A DNA stretch of 29,462 nt from Debaryomyces hansenii CBS767 (GCF_000006445.2 NC_010166.1:1-29462), one strand, 5' to 3'; positions 10,101 through 18,340 are shown, counted from the first letter of the stretch. Notes: generated by a model from the sequence alone, not told the origin. Numbers and translations are program-made.

Positions 10101-12741
10101 GATACCTTACCGAAGGTAAGGCATACGTGGATACTTATATAATGCAACATTATTGAAAACAGGTCAAAATTATATGTTAAATAACAAGACCGTGGGTAAA
10201 TTATATTATCCCGACAGAGTGGTCCAATAATGGGTGTCTGAAATGATGCTTAATGTGCACTCGGAAATAATATAAATAATCCCGCCCACAAGGGCGGGCA
10301 TGGCGATAGCGCGCCAAATAAAATATTATTTATCACAAGGCTTATTATACAATATATATATATATATATTGTCTTTAAAGGGTAAATATATTTACATAAT
10401 AAGTACAGGGTATAGTTTATGTTAACAAATAATGTAATATGTTCTGCTTACGGCAGGGGATATCCCCGCTTTGCGGGAATATTAAATATATAACATTATT
10501 GATACTAAGGTATCAAATAGACTATATTATTATTTTGGCAACTGTTATTACAAACTTATTATCAGCTATACCATTTATAGGGGGAGATTTAGTACCGTTA
10601 TCTATTATCTTATCATTATATTTATTATATATTTCTTTAAAACTTTTTATAAAAATAATTTTTAATCAATCTTATATATGCCCAGCTAAAGGCTGGGTGA
10701 AAAAAGTATTGGATAATACTTTTTGTATCAAAAAATATATACATATATATTTATCTTCCCGGCTATCGCCGAGNTTATATATTAATACTATATCTAATAT
10801 ACAGCATATAAAAATTATATCTACTAAGTCCCACACTAAAGATAGAGATACCTCATTTTTAGAGAAGGATATTAAAAATATAGATAGAAATTTATTAGCT
10901 TTAATAGTAGGTTTTATAGATGGAGATGGATATATTAGAATAAATAAAAAATCAAAAGATAATATAAATTATATTTATATATCTTTAATTATAAATTTAA
11001 ATAAAAATGATTTAAAATTATTACAATATTTTCATCAACAATTAAATATAGGAAAAGTATATAATATAACACCTAAAAAAGGAAATAAATTAGCAAGATG
11101 AGAAATAAATAAATTAGATTTATTTAATAAAATAGAACCTTTATTAGAATATCATAATATAAAATTTTTAACTGAAACAAGACAAAAACAATATTTATTA
11201 TTAAAATATATTAAACATAATAAATTAGTTTATTATGAAGATATTATTAATAATAATAATTATATTAATGAATTTATTGAAAATAATCTATTAATAGATA
11301 ATTTTATTAAATTAGATTATTTTAATAATTGATTAGTTGGATTTACTATGGCAGAAGGTTCCTTTTTAATTAAAAAGAATAAAGATATTTGTTTTCAATT
11401 AAAACAAAAATATAATTTAGAATTATTTAATAATATAACTTTATTTTTTAATACAACTAGAAAGTTAAATATTAATAAAAATAAATATATACAATTTAAT
11501 GTTAGTTCTAAAAATGATATTCAAAATATAATTAATTTTTTTTCATTCTCTAATAACCAACCTTTATTAGGTAATAAATTAATTTCATATAATAAATGAT
11601 TATTTACTATTAAAAATAGTATAAGATATAAGGAATTAAAAACTCCTTATATATCTTGACACCAAAAAGAGCAATAATATATAATAAATATAGAATCAAA
11701 AAAAAAACAAAGATGAGCGGCTTTATATAGTAATATATAAATGAAAATAAGGTGAATTGCGGGGACATCCATATGCCTCACCTTCGGTGAGGTAATCCCC
11801 CATCCTACGGATGGGGCTTAAAATCAATCATATAAAAATATGGACAATCCGCAGCGAAGTATTATCTATATGCATATATAAATATAATATAAATATATAT
11901 GAAGGATAATAAACGTTCAACGACTAGTTAGTGAGTAATATAACAATACCTAACCACGAGCGCCTTACAACCATATACTTTTTATAAATAAAATTATATG
12001 GTTGATGAGATAGTCTAATGAGCATAGTAATATGTTTTAAATATATATAAACAATATATAAAATGATAAGTTTAAATTGTCATCTGAGGAGGATTCTCAG
12101 TAAGTAACCCTACTATACAAAGATTCTTTGCATTACACTACTTATTACCATTTATTTTAGCTGCATTAGTAGTAATGCACTTTATGGCATTACATGTACA
12201 TGGTTCATCAAATCCTATAGGAATATCAGGAAACATGGATAGATTACCTATGCATGGTTACTTTGTATTTAAAGATTTAATAACTGTATTTGTATTTATT
12301 TTAATGTTTAGTTTATTTGTATTCTATTCACCTAATACATTAGGACATTCAGATAATTATATACCAGCAAATCCTATGGTTACACCTCCTTCAATTGTAC
12401 CTGAATGATACTTATTACCATTCTATGCTATATTAAGATCAATACCTGATAAATTAGGTGGAGTTATAGCTATGTTTGCTGCATTATTAATATTATTAAT
12501 ATTACCAATAACAGATAGATCAGTAATAAGAGGTAATACTTTCAAAATATTATCAAAATTATCATTCTATTTATTCTTATTTAATTTCTTTTTATTAATA
12601 AATATAGGTCAATTACATGTAGAAGTACCATTTATTGAATTAGGTCAATTTGCTACTGTATATTACTTCAGTTACTTTTTAATATTAGTTCCTGTAATAT
12701 CAAGTATAGAAAATATATTATTCTATATAGGTAATAAATAA
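7140..12741 (+). CDS. cob: Cytochrome b, four exons and three group I introns
   Basis: Central subunit of complex III, carrying hemes bL and bH and both quinone sites. Exons inferred as 7140-7532, 9135-9170, 10538-10598 and 12080-12741 (1152 nt, 383 residues). Each 5' exon ends in T and each intron in G, as group I introns require, and the joined reading restores [47 protein letters not shown]. Exon lengths place the introns after coding bases 393, 429 and 490, known fungal cob insertion sites. Heme ligands lie in [22 protein letters not shown] and LHVHGSSN. The Qo-site motif appears as [19 protein letters not shown]. Splice points come from protein continuity and are not experimental. Confidence 0.96.
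7568..7609. repeat. Double-hairpin element in cob-i1 ORF, in frame
   Basis: Stems gcccttccc/gggaaggg and acccgg/gcggggt joined by tata; no stop in the ORF frame. Confidence 0.8.
7622..7660. repeat. Double-hairpin element in cob-i1 ORF, in frame
   Basis: Stems ttcccatgc/gcgtggg and tctcacc/ggtga joined by tata, 12 bases after the previous element. Confidence 0.7.
7704..7745. repeat. Double-hairpin element in cob-i1 ORF, in frame
   Basis: Stems gtcctgcc/tcaggaa and ctcggctatgccggg; third in-frame element in the linker. Confidence 0.65.
8073..8110. repeat. Frame-breaking double-hairpin element in cob-i1 ORF
   Basis: Stems cccacc/ggcggg and ccccgc/gtgcg, followed by TAA at 8106-8108. The length to the next coding codon is 38 (two more than a multiple of three). 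Both flanks encode one continuous GIY-YIG protein. Confidence 0.85.
8408..8450. repeat. Double-hairpin element in cob-i1 ORF, in frame
   Basis: Stems gcccacgca/tgcgtgggg and accgta/ggtgcggc joined by ata. It encodes [14 protein letters not shown] between NUMOD3-like and C-terminal segments. Confidence 0.75.
8807..8875. repeat. GC hairpin cluster with ambiguous bases
   Basis: Three stems in a row: cttacc-aaa-ggtaagg, ccccacgcgtcgcg(g), and acccttcttttt-gggaagagt. Two undetermined bases (8842, 8844) fall in the middle. Non-coding part of cob-i1. Confidence 0.7.
9178..9975 (+). CDS. LAGLIDADG homing endonuclease of cob-i2
   Basis: Recognisable from about 9316 on. First motif [20 protein letters not shown], then [18 protein letters not shown], and second motif [17 protein letters not shown], ending [21 protein letters not shown]. 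The double motif and SLLGD/WIMDDG wording are those of the LAGLIDADG_2 type (Pfam PF03161). TGA codons at 9616, 9652 and 9724 are Trp. The N-terminus is unclear: the frame runs open from TTG at 9178, but exon 2 joins in the neighbouring frame. Two GC elements (9217-9234, 9273-9315) lie here and the first could be what shifted an exon-fused ORF. The catalytic part looks intact; how it is started is unknown. Confidence 0.82.
9217..9234. repeat. GC hairpin at the 5' side of the cob-i2 ORF
   Basis: accctgc-gaa-gcagggat stem. It lies where the exon-2 frame and the endonuclease frame part company. Confidence 0.7.
9273..9315. repeat. Double-hairpin element in cob-i2 ORF, in frame
   Basis: Stems gccccgc/gcgggat and accctact/gggtagggc joined by ata. 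Confidence 0.8.
10081..10122. repeat. Double-hairpin element in cob-i2
   Basis: cccccacgcg/acgcgtggggg, linker ata, ccttacc-gaa-ggtaagg. Non-coding, between the ORF and the ribozyme core. Confidence 0.85.
10275..10320. repeat. Double-hairpin family A copy, identical to 21576-21621
   Basis: cccgccc-acaa-gggcggg then catggcgatagcgcgcc and aaata. All 46 bases match the copy in cox1 intron 1; diverged relatives lie at 18388 and 24201. Confidence 0.9.
10443..10480. repeat. Double-hairpin element near the cob-i2 3' end
   Basis: tctgc-ttac-ggcaggg and atccccgc-ttt-gcgggaat, about 60 bases before exon 3. Confidence 0.7.
10599..11677 (+). CDS. LAGLIDADG homing endonuclease/maturase of cob-i3
   Basis: Continues in frame from exon 3 and stays open (TGA as Trp) for 359 codons to TAA at 11675. 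A hydrophobic lead ([17 protein letters not shown]) is followed by ~70 residues encoded by a composite GC element (10678-10776) and a further degenerate insert near 10828-10865. The first motif is [17 protein letters not shown] (~10890) and the second [18 protein letters not shown] (~11328), where Met-Ala-Glu replaces the more usual residue set. One undetermined base at 10774 leaves one codon unknown. The length and double motif suit a maturase-type protein processed from an exon fusion, but maturase activity is only inferred. Confidence 0.88.
10678..10776 (+). repeat. Composite element, copy 3, inside the cob-i3 ORF
   Basis: Left hairpin tgcccagc-taaa-ggctgggtg, then gaaaaaagtatt-gga-taatacttttt, gtatcaaaaaatat, atcttcccgg, and right hairpin ccggctatcgccg. 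It keeps the ORF open across about 100 bases. Confidence 0.7.
11774..11818. repeat. Double-hairpin element in the cob-i3 core
   Basis: atgcctcacc-ttc-ggtgaggta and atcccccatcc-tac-ggatgggg. It sits between two ribozyme core segments, probably capping a peripheral loop. Confidence 0.85.
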
Positions 12742-12797
12742 ATAAAAATATTCTTTGTTTCTTTCTTCTACTTCGTATAAGAATTAGGAGAAGGAAT

Positions 12798-12866
12798 GTC
12801 TTGTAGTTTAAAGGTAGAACTTCACTCTTCTAAAGTGACTATTTGGGTTCGACTCCCAACGAGACA
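12798..12866 (+). tRNA. trnR: tRNA-Arg (TCT)
   Basis: Acceptor gtcttgt/acgagac, anticodon stem tcact/agtga with loop cttctaa, T arm tgggttcgactccca. Reads AGA/AGG. Confidence 0.9.
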
Positions 12867-13005
12867 GACTATTCGATATCTTTTTATAAATTTATTTATA
12901 CTTAAACAAATACTGAATTTTATTTTATAAATATTTTTATGTTTAGTCTTCAGTTGATCATTCCGACTATCACTGATCTTAGATAACGAATAGTTTTATA
13001 TTCAT
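12867..13005. other. Spacer trnR-trnV with a decayed double-hairpin element
   Basis: AT-rich. actattcg (12869-12876) and cgaatagt (12987-12994) are inverted repeats that could close a ~125-base stem-loop. The 12937-12981 stretch aligns without gaps to the intact element at 2341-2385, with most differences C to T or G to A. No gene seen. Confidence 0.6.
12937..12981 (+). repeat. Decayed double-hairpin element
   Basis: Ungapped alignment with 2341-2385 gives 29 of 45 identical bases by eye. Of the 16 differences, 11 are C to T or G to A. Confidence 0.6.
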
Positions 13006-13077
13006 AGGCTATTCGATTAGCGGTGAAATCGCGGATCTTACACATCCGAGCCGTAGGTTCGATTCCTACATGGCCTA
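13006..13077 (+). tRNA. trnV: tRNA-Val (TAC)
   Basis: Acceptor aggctat/atggcct, D arm gatt/aatc, anticodon stem cggat/atccg with loop cttacac, T arm gtagg-ttcgatt-cctac. Confidence 0.93.
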
Positions 13078-13237
13078 TTCCTCCCTTAAAATATTTAGTC
13101 TATAACTAAGTATACCTGATAAATATTTTACATTTTTAGTGTATTTCCTTATATATAACTTTATATTTGATGGGTAATCCCACGTATGGTATAAATATAT
13201 ATATATATGAAAGAGGAATTTAAAAAAAAGGGATCCA

Positions 13238-13308
13238 AAGAGTATAGCTTAATGGTAAAGCCCGTGTCTTCAACACATGTAATAGTAGTTCGATTCTGCT
13301 TACTCTTG
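13238..13308 (+). tRNA. trnW: tRNA-Trp (TCA)
   Basis: Acceptor aagagta/tactctt, anticodon loop cttcaac on stem cgtgt/acatg. The TCA anticodon decodes both TGA and TGG, which explains the in-frame TGA codons in all protein genes here. Confidence 0.92.
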
Positions 13309-13309
13309 T

Positions 13310-13381
13310 GCCTCTGTAGCTTAATTGGTAAAGCATTCGCTTGAAGCGCGATTGATGCGAGTTCGATTCTCGACGTAGGCA
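13310..13381 (+). tRNA. trnF: tRNA-Phe (GAA)
   Basis: Acceptor gcctctg/cgtaggc with one mismatch, D arm gctt/aagc, anticodon loop ttgaagc, T loop ttcgatt. It follows trnW after one base. Confidence 0.87.
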
Positions 13382-13446
13382 TTTTTTTTTACATAAATAT
13401 CCTATCTTTAGGGTTTTATACGGTTTGCCAGTTTTATGTAATTATT

Positions 13447-13518
13447 GAGTTAGTCGTCTAATGGTTAAGACTATTGCCTTTTAAGCAATCTATACTGGTT
13501 CGATCCCAGTCTTACTCA
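13447..13518 (+). tRNA. trnK: tRNA-Lys (TTT)
   Basis: Acceptor gagttag/cttactc with one T-T mismatch, D arm gtct/agac, anticodon stem attgc/gcaat with loop cttttaa, T arm actgg-ttcgatc-ccagt. Confidence 0.92.
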
Positions 13519-13537
13519 TTCCTTAATTTTTTTATTT

Positions 13538-13546
13538 ATATAAGTA
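13538..13546 (+). promoter_or_regulatory. Yeast-type mitochondrial promoter nonamer (candidate)
   Basis: Exact atataagta, the core promoter nonamer of Saccharomyces mtDNA, 19 bases before the cox3 ATG. Such AT-rich words arise by chance (another lies inside rnl near 589), so this is tentative. Confidence 0.35.
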
Positions 13547-13565
13547 TATTTTAATAATCAAAATT

Positions 13566-14375
13566 ATGACTAATAATACAAGAGGTTATATTCAATTACA
13601 TCCTTTCCACTTAGTAGGTCCTTCACCTTGACCTATATTTACATCATTTAGTTTAATGAATTTAGCATTATCATTAGGTTTAACAGCACATGGATACATA
13701 AATAATAATATATTTATATTATTAAGTACTATAACTGTTTTATATAGTATGACATTATGATTTAAAGATATTATAGCTGAAAGTACATATTTAGGAGATC
13801 ATACAGTTGCAGTTAAAAGAGGTTTAATGCAAGGTTTCTTAATATTTGTAGTTAGTGAAATATTAATATTTTCTTCATTATTTTGAGCATTCTTACATTC
13901 AGCATTAAATCCTACAGTAGAGATAGGAATGTCTTGACCTCCAGCAGGTATAGAGGCTATTTCAGCTGCTGAATTACCATTATTAAATACAATAATTTTA
14001 TTAGCATCAGGAGTTACAATAACTTATGCTCATCATGCATTAATAAATGGTAATCGTCAAAATACTTTATATGGTTTTGCTTATAGTACATTATTAATAG
14101 TATTATTTGTTATATTCCAAGGTTTAGAGTATACATATGCTGGTTTCACTATTACTGATGGAGTATACGGTTCAACTTTCTTTGCTTTAACTGGTTTACA
14201 TGGTTTACATATGATAATGTTAATTATAATGTTAGCTATATGTACTATACGTGTTTATAATTATGATTTTACAAATACATCACACGTTGGTGCTGAAACT
14301 ACTATTTTATATTTACACGTTTTAGATGTTATATGATTATTTATATATATAATTGTATACTGATGAGGTGCATAA
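13566..14375 (+). CDS. cox3: Cytochrome c oxidase subunit 3
   Basis: Complex IV structural subunit with seven membrane helices. 269 codons from [17 protein letters not shown]. Landmarks: [34 protein letters not shown] (conserved Glu in helix 3), [25 protein letters not shown], and a C-terminus with [20 protein letters not shown] ending VYWWGA. Several TGA codons sit at invariant Trp sites. The candidate promoter nonamer is just upstream. Length is as usual for fungal Cox3; no intron. Confidence 0.98.
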
Positions 14376-14489
14376 TTAAAAATTTTTAATTTATTTAAAA
14401 TATCTAATAAAAGACAAAATATACCTAGTTATACTCAGTATAATAGAGGGAGAATTAATAAAAAAATATTCATTGGAGGGGAGAGAAAA

Positions 14490-14560
14490 TAGTCTATATC
14501 TCAAAGGTAGAGAGATCGATTGATAATCGATAGATGTGAGTTCGATTCTCGCTAGACTAA
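14490..14560 (+). tRNA. trnI: tRNA-Ile (GAT)
   Basis: Acceptor tagtcta/tagacta, anticodon stem atcga/tcgat with loop ttgataa, T arm gtgag-ttcgatt-ctcgc. Reads ATT/ATC; ATA needs another tRNA. Confidence 0.92.
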
Positions 14561-14633
14561 TGAGTCGTTGACTAATCGGCAAGTCCCCTAGGTTTGAGCT
14601 AGGTCTATGTATGTTCGAATCATACCGACTCAG
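14561..14633 (+). tRNA. trnQ: tRNA-Gln (TTG)
   Basis: Acceptor tgagtcg/cgactca, anticodon stem cctag/ctagg with loop gtttgag, T arm gtatg-ttcgaat-catac. Abuts trnI directly. Confidence 0.92.
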
Positions 14634-14641
14634 AATAAAAA

Positions 14642-14714
14642 GTCCTAGTAGCTTAATTGGTAAAGCCTTATAATGTCGCTATAAGAAATGACGGTTCGAT
14701 CCCGTTCTAGGTCG
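14642..14714 (+). tRNA. trnD: tRNA-Asp (GTC)
   Basis: Acceptor gtcctag/ctaggtc with one mismatch, anticodon stem ttata/tataa with loop atgtcgc, T arm gacgg-ttcgatc-ccgtt. Confidence 0.88.
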
Positions 14715-14716
14715 TT

Positions 14717-14797
14717 GGATAGCTAGGCATTGGTAAGCCGCCCTACTTGCTACGTAGTAGCTTTATAGCTCTCAGCGTTCGATTCGCTGGCTATCCG
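14717..14797 (+). tRNA. trnS: tRNA-Ser (GCT)
   Basis: Acceptor ggatagc/gctatcc, D arm ggc/gcc, anticodon loop ttgctac, long variable arm agc-tttata-gct, T arm cagcg-ttcgatt-cgctg. Reads AGT/AGC. Confidence 0.9.
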
Positions 14798-14798
14798 T

Positions 14799-14870
14799 TG
14801 GTATATAGCATAATGGTTAGTGCACATTATTACGGATGATGTTATGTAAGTTCGATTCTTACTATGCCAT
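14799..14870 (+). tRNA. trnR: tRNA-Arg (ACG)
   Basis: Acceptor tggtata/tatgcca, anticodon stem catta/tgatg with loop ttacgga, T loop ttcgatt. A34 is unusual among these tRNAs, which otherwise use T34 for four-codon boxes. CGT codons do occur in conserved genes (e.g. cox1, cox2), so it is needed. Confidence 0.9.
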
Positions 14871-14920
14871 TTACATTATATTTTTAATATATATCTTATC
14901 TTTAGCAAAGGTATCTTATA

Positions 14921-16699
14921 TTAGATAATGCCCGCCTCTGGCGTATGAAAAATGTTAATTATACATTTTGTATATAAAATTATATATAATTTTCTTCCCC
15001 GCGTAGCGGGAATAATATAAAAATATTTTATATAAAGAAAAAAAACAATGAATAGATAAAGTATATTTATTATTAATAATACAGGAATATTAATTAAAGC
15101 TCTACTTATACCAGTACTACCTAAAACTCTTAATAAACCATTATCAGTATAAGCATTAAGTGCACCACCTAATTTTAATACTGGTCTTATGATTAAGTTA
15201 TTAAGTAATTGATCATAGTAAATACGTTGGTTAAAGTAATTATATACACTTGATTTACTTATTTTATAAGTAAATTCATATATATAAACAAGAAGTAAAG
15301 ATAAAGATAAACCTAATATTAAAGGTAATAATTTAAATATAGCAGGTAAAGTATATTCAGTTTCAATAAATGAATTAGTATGAGGTAATCCCATAACTAA
15401 ATGGAAAGTTACATTATCTCTAGCATAACCTAAGAATATACTATAAATAGTTAAAATAAACATAGGTATAGCCATATGTGTACTTTCATGAACATGTGCA
15501 AAAGTATATTTATTACTACGAGGAACATTATAGAATGTTAAATAAAGAACTCTTAATGAATAAATAGCAGTTAATGTAGCAGATGCAGTAGCAATATAAT
15601 ACATAATATATCCACTTACTGTATAAGTACCATATAATGATTCTATAATAATATCTTTAGAGTAATAACCTGTTAAACCAGGTATAGCCATTAAAGATAA
15701 TGAAGCTATTAACATAGTAGTATAACTAAATGGTAAATAATTAATTAAACCTCCATATTTACGCATATCTTGAGTTTCTGACATGTAACTATGTATAATA
15801 GAACCAGCAGACATAAATAATAAAGCTTTAAAGAAAGCATGACAATATAAATGATATATAGCTAAATCATAAGCACTTGAACCTATAGCTAACATCATCA
15901 TTGCTAATTGAGACATAGTTGATAAAGCTATAACTCTTTTTATATCATTACTTACTACAGCTATTAATCCACTTATTAAAGTTGTGAATCCAGCTAATCA
16001 TAATATTACTAATAATATAGATGGAGTATATTCTAATATAAATGATGATCTAACTAAAACAAAAACTCCACTACATACCATAGTAGCAGCATGAAGTAAA
16101 GCACTAACAGGTGTAGGTCCCTCCATGGCAGATAATAATCAACCATGTAAACCTAATTGAGCACTTTTAGCTGTTGCAGCTATTAATAACATTATAGCTA
16201 TTAAATTTAATATATAAGTATCTGTATGAGGAGTTATTAATTCTATAGTTTCAAAATCAACAGCATGGAAGTAAGATAACATAGTACCAATACAAATAAC
16301 AAATAAAGTATCTCCCATACGATTTAATAAAATAGCAGATAAAGCACTTTTCATAGCAGCAATACGTGTATTTCAGAATGAAATTAATAAATATGAAACT
16401 ACTCCAACAAACTCTCATCCTATAAACATCATAATATAGTTATCACTAATAACTAAAACAGTCATAAAAATAGCAAAAACACTTAAAATAATATAGAAAC
16501 GATTACGATTAGGATCATATCTCATATAATCAATAGCATAAATTAATACAGATAAAGTAACAATACCAACAGGAACCATAACAACCATAGATAATGAATC
16601 TAATAAAAGACCATAATTAACTTGAATATCTCCTACAGAGAATCAAGTACCTAAATGGATAGAAATAGGCTCTTCAAAGAAGTAAATTAATCAAGCCAT
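14921..16699 (-). CDS. nad5: NADH dehydrogenase subunit 5, with element-derived C-terminus
   Basis: Proton-pumping antiporter-like subunit at the distal end of the complex I membrane arm. 592 codons on the minus strand; the ATG overlaps the nad4L stop (taatg). Family motifs: [80 protein letters not shown], and [22 protein letters not shown] is Trp. The N-terminus starts at [13 protein letters not shown], so the one to two hydrophobic segments that usually precede the LDSL region look missing. The last ~30 residues, after FLYIKYFYI, are translated from a composite GC element (14929-15011) and resemble no Nad5 tail. Core identity is certain; both termini are atypical. Confidence 0.95.
14929..15011 (+). 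repeat. Composite element, copy 4, overlapping the nad5 3' end
   Basis: Partial left hairpin tgcccgcctctggcg, tatgaaaaatg..tacattttgtat core, ttttcttccccgcg, right hairpin ccccgcgtagcggg. It encodes most of the nad5 C-terminal extension on the other strand. Confidence 0.65.
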
Positions 16700-16953
16700 T
16701 ATAAAATATTAGTAACTTTCCCTCTTAACCTGTAATAAGAAACTAATAAACTTAAACCAATAGCAGATTCAGCTCCAGCTAAAAGAATAATAAATAAAGC
16801 AAATATTGTAGATTGAACATCATCAAATTGACCACCTAAATAAATAATTTTAACAGTAACAGTTAATAATAAAATTTCGATAGCAATTAATAATGAAATA
16901 ATATTGTTTTGACTAACATAAAACATTAATAATGTAGTAAACATAGCAATCAT
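16699..16953 (-). CDS. nad4L: NADH dehydrogenase subunit 4L
   Basis: Small complex I membrane subunit, 84 codons, three hydrophobic segments. The family core is LLIAIEILLLTVTV followed by FALFIILLAGAESAIGLSLLV with the conserved Glu residues. Its TAA shares a base with the nad5 start, the common fungal nad4L-nad5 arrangement. Start MIAMFTT: the second Met is an alternative, but the first gives normal length. Confidence 0.95.
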   Translation of the reverse strand: MIAMFTTLLMFYVSQNNIISLLIAIEILLLTVTVKIIYLGGQFDDVQSTIFALFIILLAGAESAIGLSLLVSYYRLRGKVTNIL

Positions 16954-17007
16954 TAAAAAAAAATAAAAAAATAGTTAAAAGTTCTATGAATATATAATAT
17001 ATATAAT

Positions 17008-17748
17008 TTAATGTAAGTAAACTGAGTCTTTAATGTAACTACTTAATAAGATAGTAAATACATAAGCTTGTATCATACCGATAGCAAACTCAAGAACAAC
17101 AATAGCAATAACACCTATAACAGGTATAAATCCACCTATAAAACCTAATATAGAAGAACCCATTAAATTAAATATTAAAGTACCTAAAATTAACATTAAT
17201 AAGTGACCAGATAAAACGTTAGCAGATAAACGTAAACCTAATGAAATAGCTCTAGAACTATAAGATAAAGTTTCAATTAAAACTAAAACTGGAACTAAAG
17301 CTAAAGGAGTACCACCAGGTACAAATAAAGCAAAGAAACCTCATCCATGTTTGCTTAATCCCATTAAAACACAACCAAATCATAAAGATAAACTAAATGA
17401 AACAATAGCAACTAATTGAGCAGATATAGCAAATGAGTAAGGTATCATTGAAACTAAGTTAGCAACTAATATAAATGTAAATAATGTAAATATAAATGGG
17501 AAGTATATACCTCCACGAGCTCCTATTTGTGATTTAACCATGTTTAAAATTGTATCATAAACAGCTAATAAGGCTACTCCTCATCTATTAAATCCTAAAT
17601 AAGTTCTATTTAATAAAAATACAGAACTATATATTAAAGTTACAACTAATGCTACGTATATAACATAGTTATTTACACTTAATGTTAATATGTTATTAAC
17701 AGTTAATAAAGGTTTGATTTCGAATTGCTCAAGTGGTGAGTAAATCAT
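17008..17748 (-). CDS. atp6: ATP synthase subunit a (F0 subunit 6)
   Basis: Forms the proton channel against the c-ring in the inner membrane. 246 codons, minus strand. Starts MIYSPLEQFEIKPL, close to the mature N-terminus of yeast Atp6 (SPLDQFEI), so little or no cleavable leader is present. Landmarks: RWGVALLAVYDTIL, QIGARGGIYFPFIF, LSLWFGCVLMGLSKHG, SSRAISLGLRLSANVLSGHLL with the essential Arg, and the C-terminal AIGMIQAYVFTILLSSYI. Ends TAA. It lies downstream of atp8 on the same strand. Confidence 0.97.
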
Positions 17749-17903
17749 AATAATTAAAATAATAATTACCTATAGATAATCCCTGGTTTAATAAAAAAAA
17801 ATATATATATATAAATATATATAACTAACCTATTTATAGTATATAACTAGGAATACCTATCAATGAAAGGTATAAAAAAAAAATAGTAAATAATACTTAA
17901 AAA

Positions 17904-17931
17904 TACCACGCTACACGTAGCGTGTGGTATA
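17904..17931. repeat. GC palindrome
   Basis: taccacgctac / gtagcgtgtggta, a near-perfect palindrome between atp8 and atp6. Confidence 0.75.
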
Positions 17932-17999
17932 TAAATATAACCAGTTCCCTCTCTCTTATGAAGGAGGACAAAATCTGAAAATACACGGCTATGCCTTGT

Positions 18000-18098
18000 A
18001 TGCCCGGCTACGCCGGGTGAAAAAAGGTATTAGATATACTTTTTATATCGAAAAAATATATAAAATATAATTTTTCTTCCCCTGCATTCGGCAGGGCA
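18000..18098 (+). repeat. Composite element, copy 5
   Basis: Left hairpin tgcccggctacgccgggtg, then gaaaaaaggtatta-gata-tacttttt, atatcgaaaaaatat, tttttcttcccc, and right hairpin ccctgc-attc-ggcaggg. The best preserved copy; it ends just past the atp8 stop. A further small hairpin (acacggctatgccttgt) lies at 17983-18000. Confidence 0.75.
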
Positions 18099-18103
18099 TA
18101 TAT

Positions 18104-18250
18104 TTATAATTTAGTTATAAGAGTTCTAGCAACTAATAATCTTAAAATATTAGGTAAAATAATAGTAGAAACTAAGTATAATAATATACTAATAGCTAAT
18201 ATACCGAAAGTTAATAAATTAAGAAAGTAGAAAGGTACTAATTGTGGCAT
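18104..18250 (-). CDS. atp8: ATP synthase subunit 8
   Basis: Small F0 stator subunit. 48 codons, exactly the Saccharomyces Atp8 length, starting [13 protein letters not shown], with one hydrophobic helix and a basic tail ending [10 protein letters not shown]. The frame is open 13 codons further upstream (MLLGFIIFF...), but the MPQLVPF start is invariant in the family, so 18250 is chosen. Confidence 0.97.
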   Translation of the reverse strand: MPQLVPFYFLNLLTFGILAISILLYLVSTIILPNILRLLVARTLITKL

Positions 18251-18340
18251 AATAATAATAATAAAAAAAATGATAAAACCTAATAACAACTAAAGATTAA
18301 ATAAATCTTAAAATATCTAACATATGCTTTCCTCAACAAA

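Larger units (their letters stand above)
9171..10537 (+). mobile_element. cob-i2: cob group I intron 2 (after coding base 429)
   Basis: Lies between GGT and GCA and ends in G. ORF at the 5' side. Core elements are gaaaacaggtcaaa near 10154, gaccgtgggt, then aatgggtgtctgaaatgatg and cttaatgtgcactcgg at 10226-10266. These closely resemble the cob-i1 core. About 270 bases follow the core block, including two GC elements. Confidence 0.88.
10599..12079 (+). mobile_element. cob-i3: cob group I intron 3 (after coding base 490)
   Basis: Splits the Phe codon of DLVPFIWGG (T at 10598, TC at 12080). The core is at 11750-12030: gaattgcggggac, gacaatccgcagcgaag, acgttcaacgactagttag, ctaaccacgagcgcc, then gagatagtctaatgag. 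The 11912-11965 block is nearly the same as 21864-21917 in cox1 intron 1, so the two introns share a subgroup. Confidence 0.92.
17749..18103. other. Gene-free spacer between atp8 and atp6
   Basis: 355 bases with AT runs near 17800-17825 and GC elements at 17904-17931, 17983-18017 and 18078-18098. No ORF or tRNA supported. It lies within the minus-strand transcript. Confidence 0.7.

Noticed and set aside
13161..13382. 73-codon minus-strand ORF
   Set aside because: Antisense to trnW and trnF.
14391..14582. 63-codon minus-strand ORF
   Set aside because: Antisense to trnI and part of trnQ.
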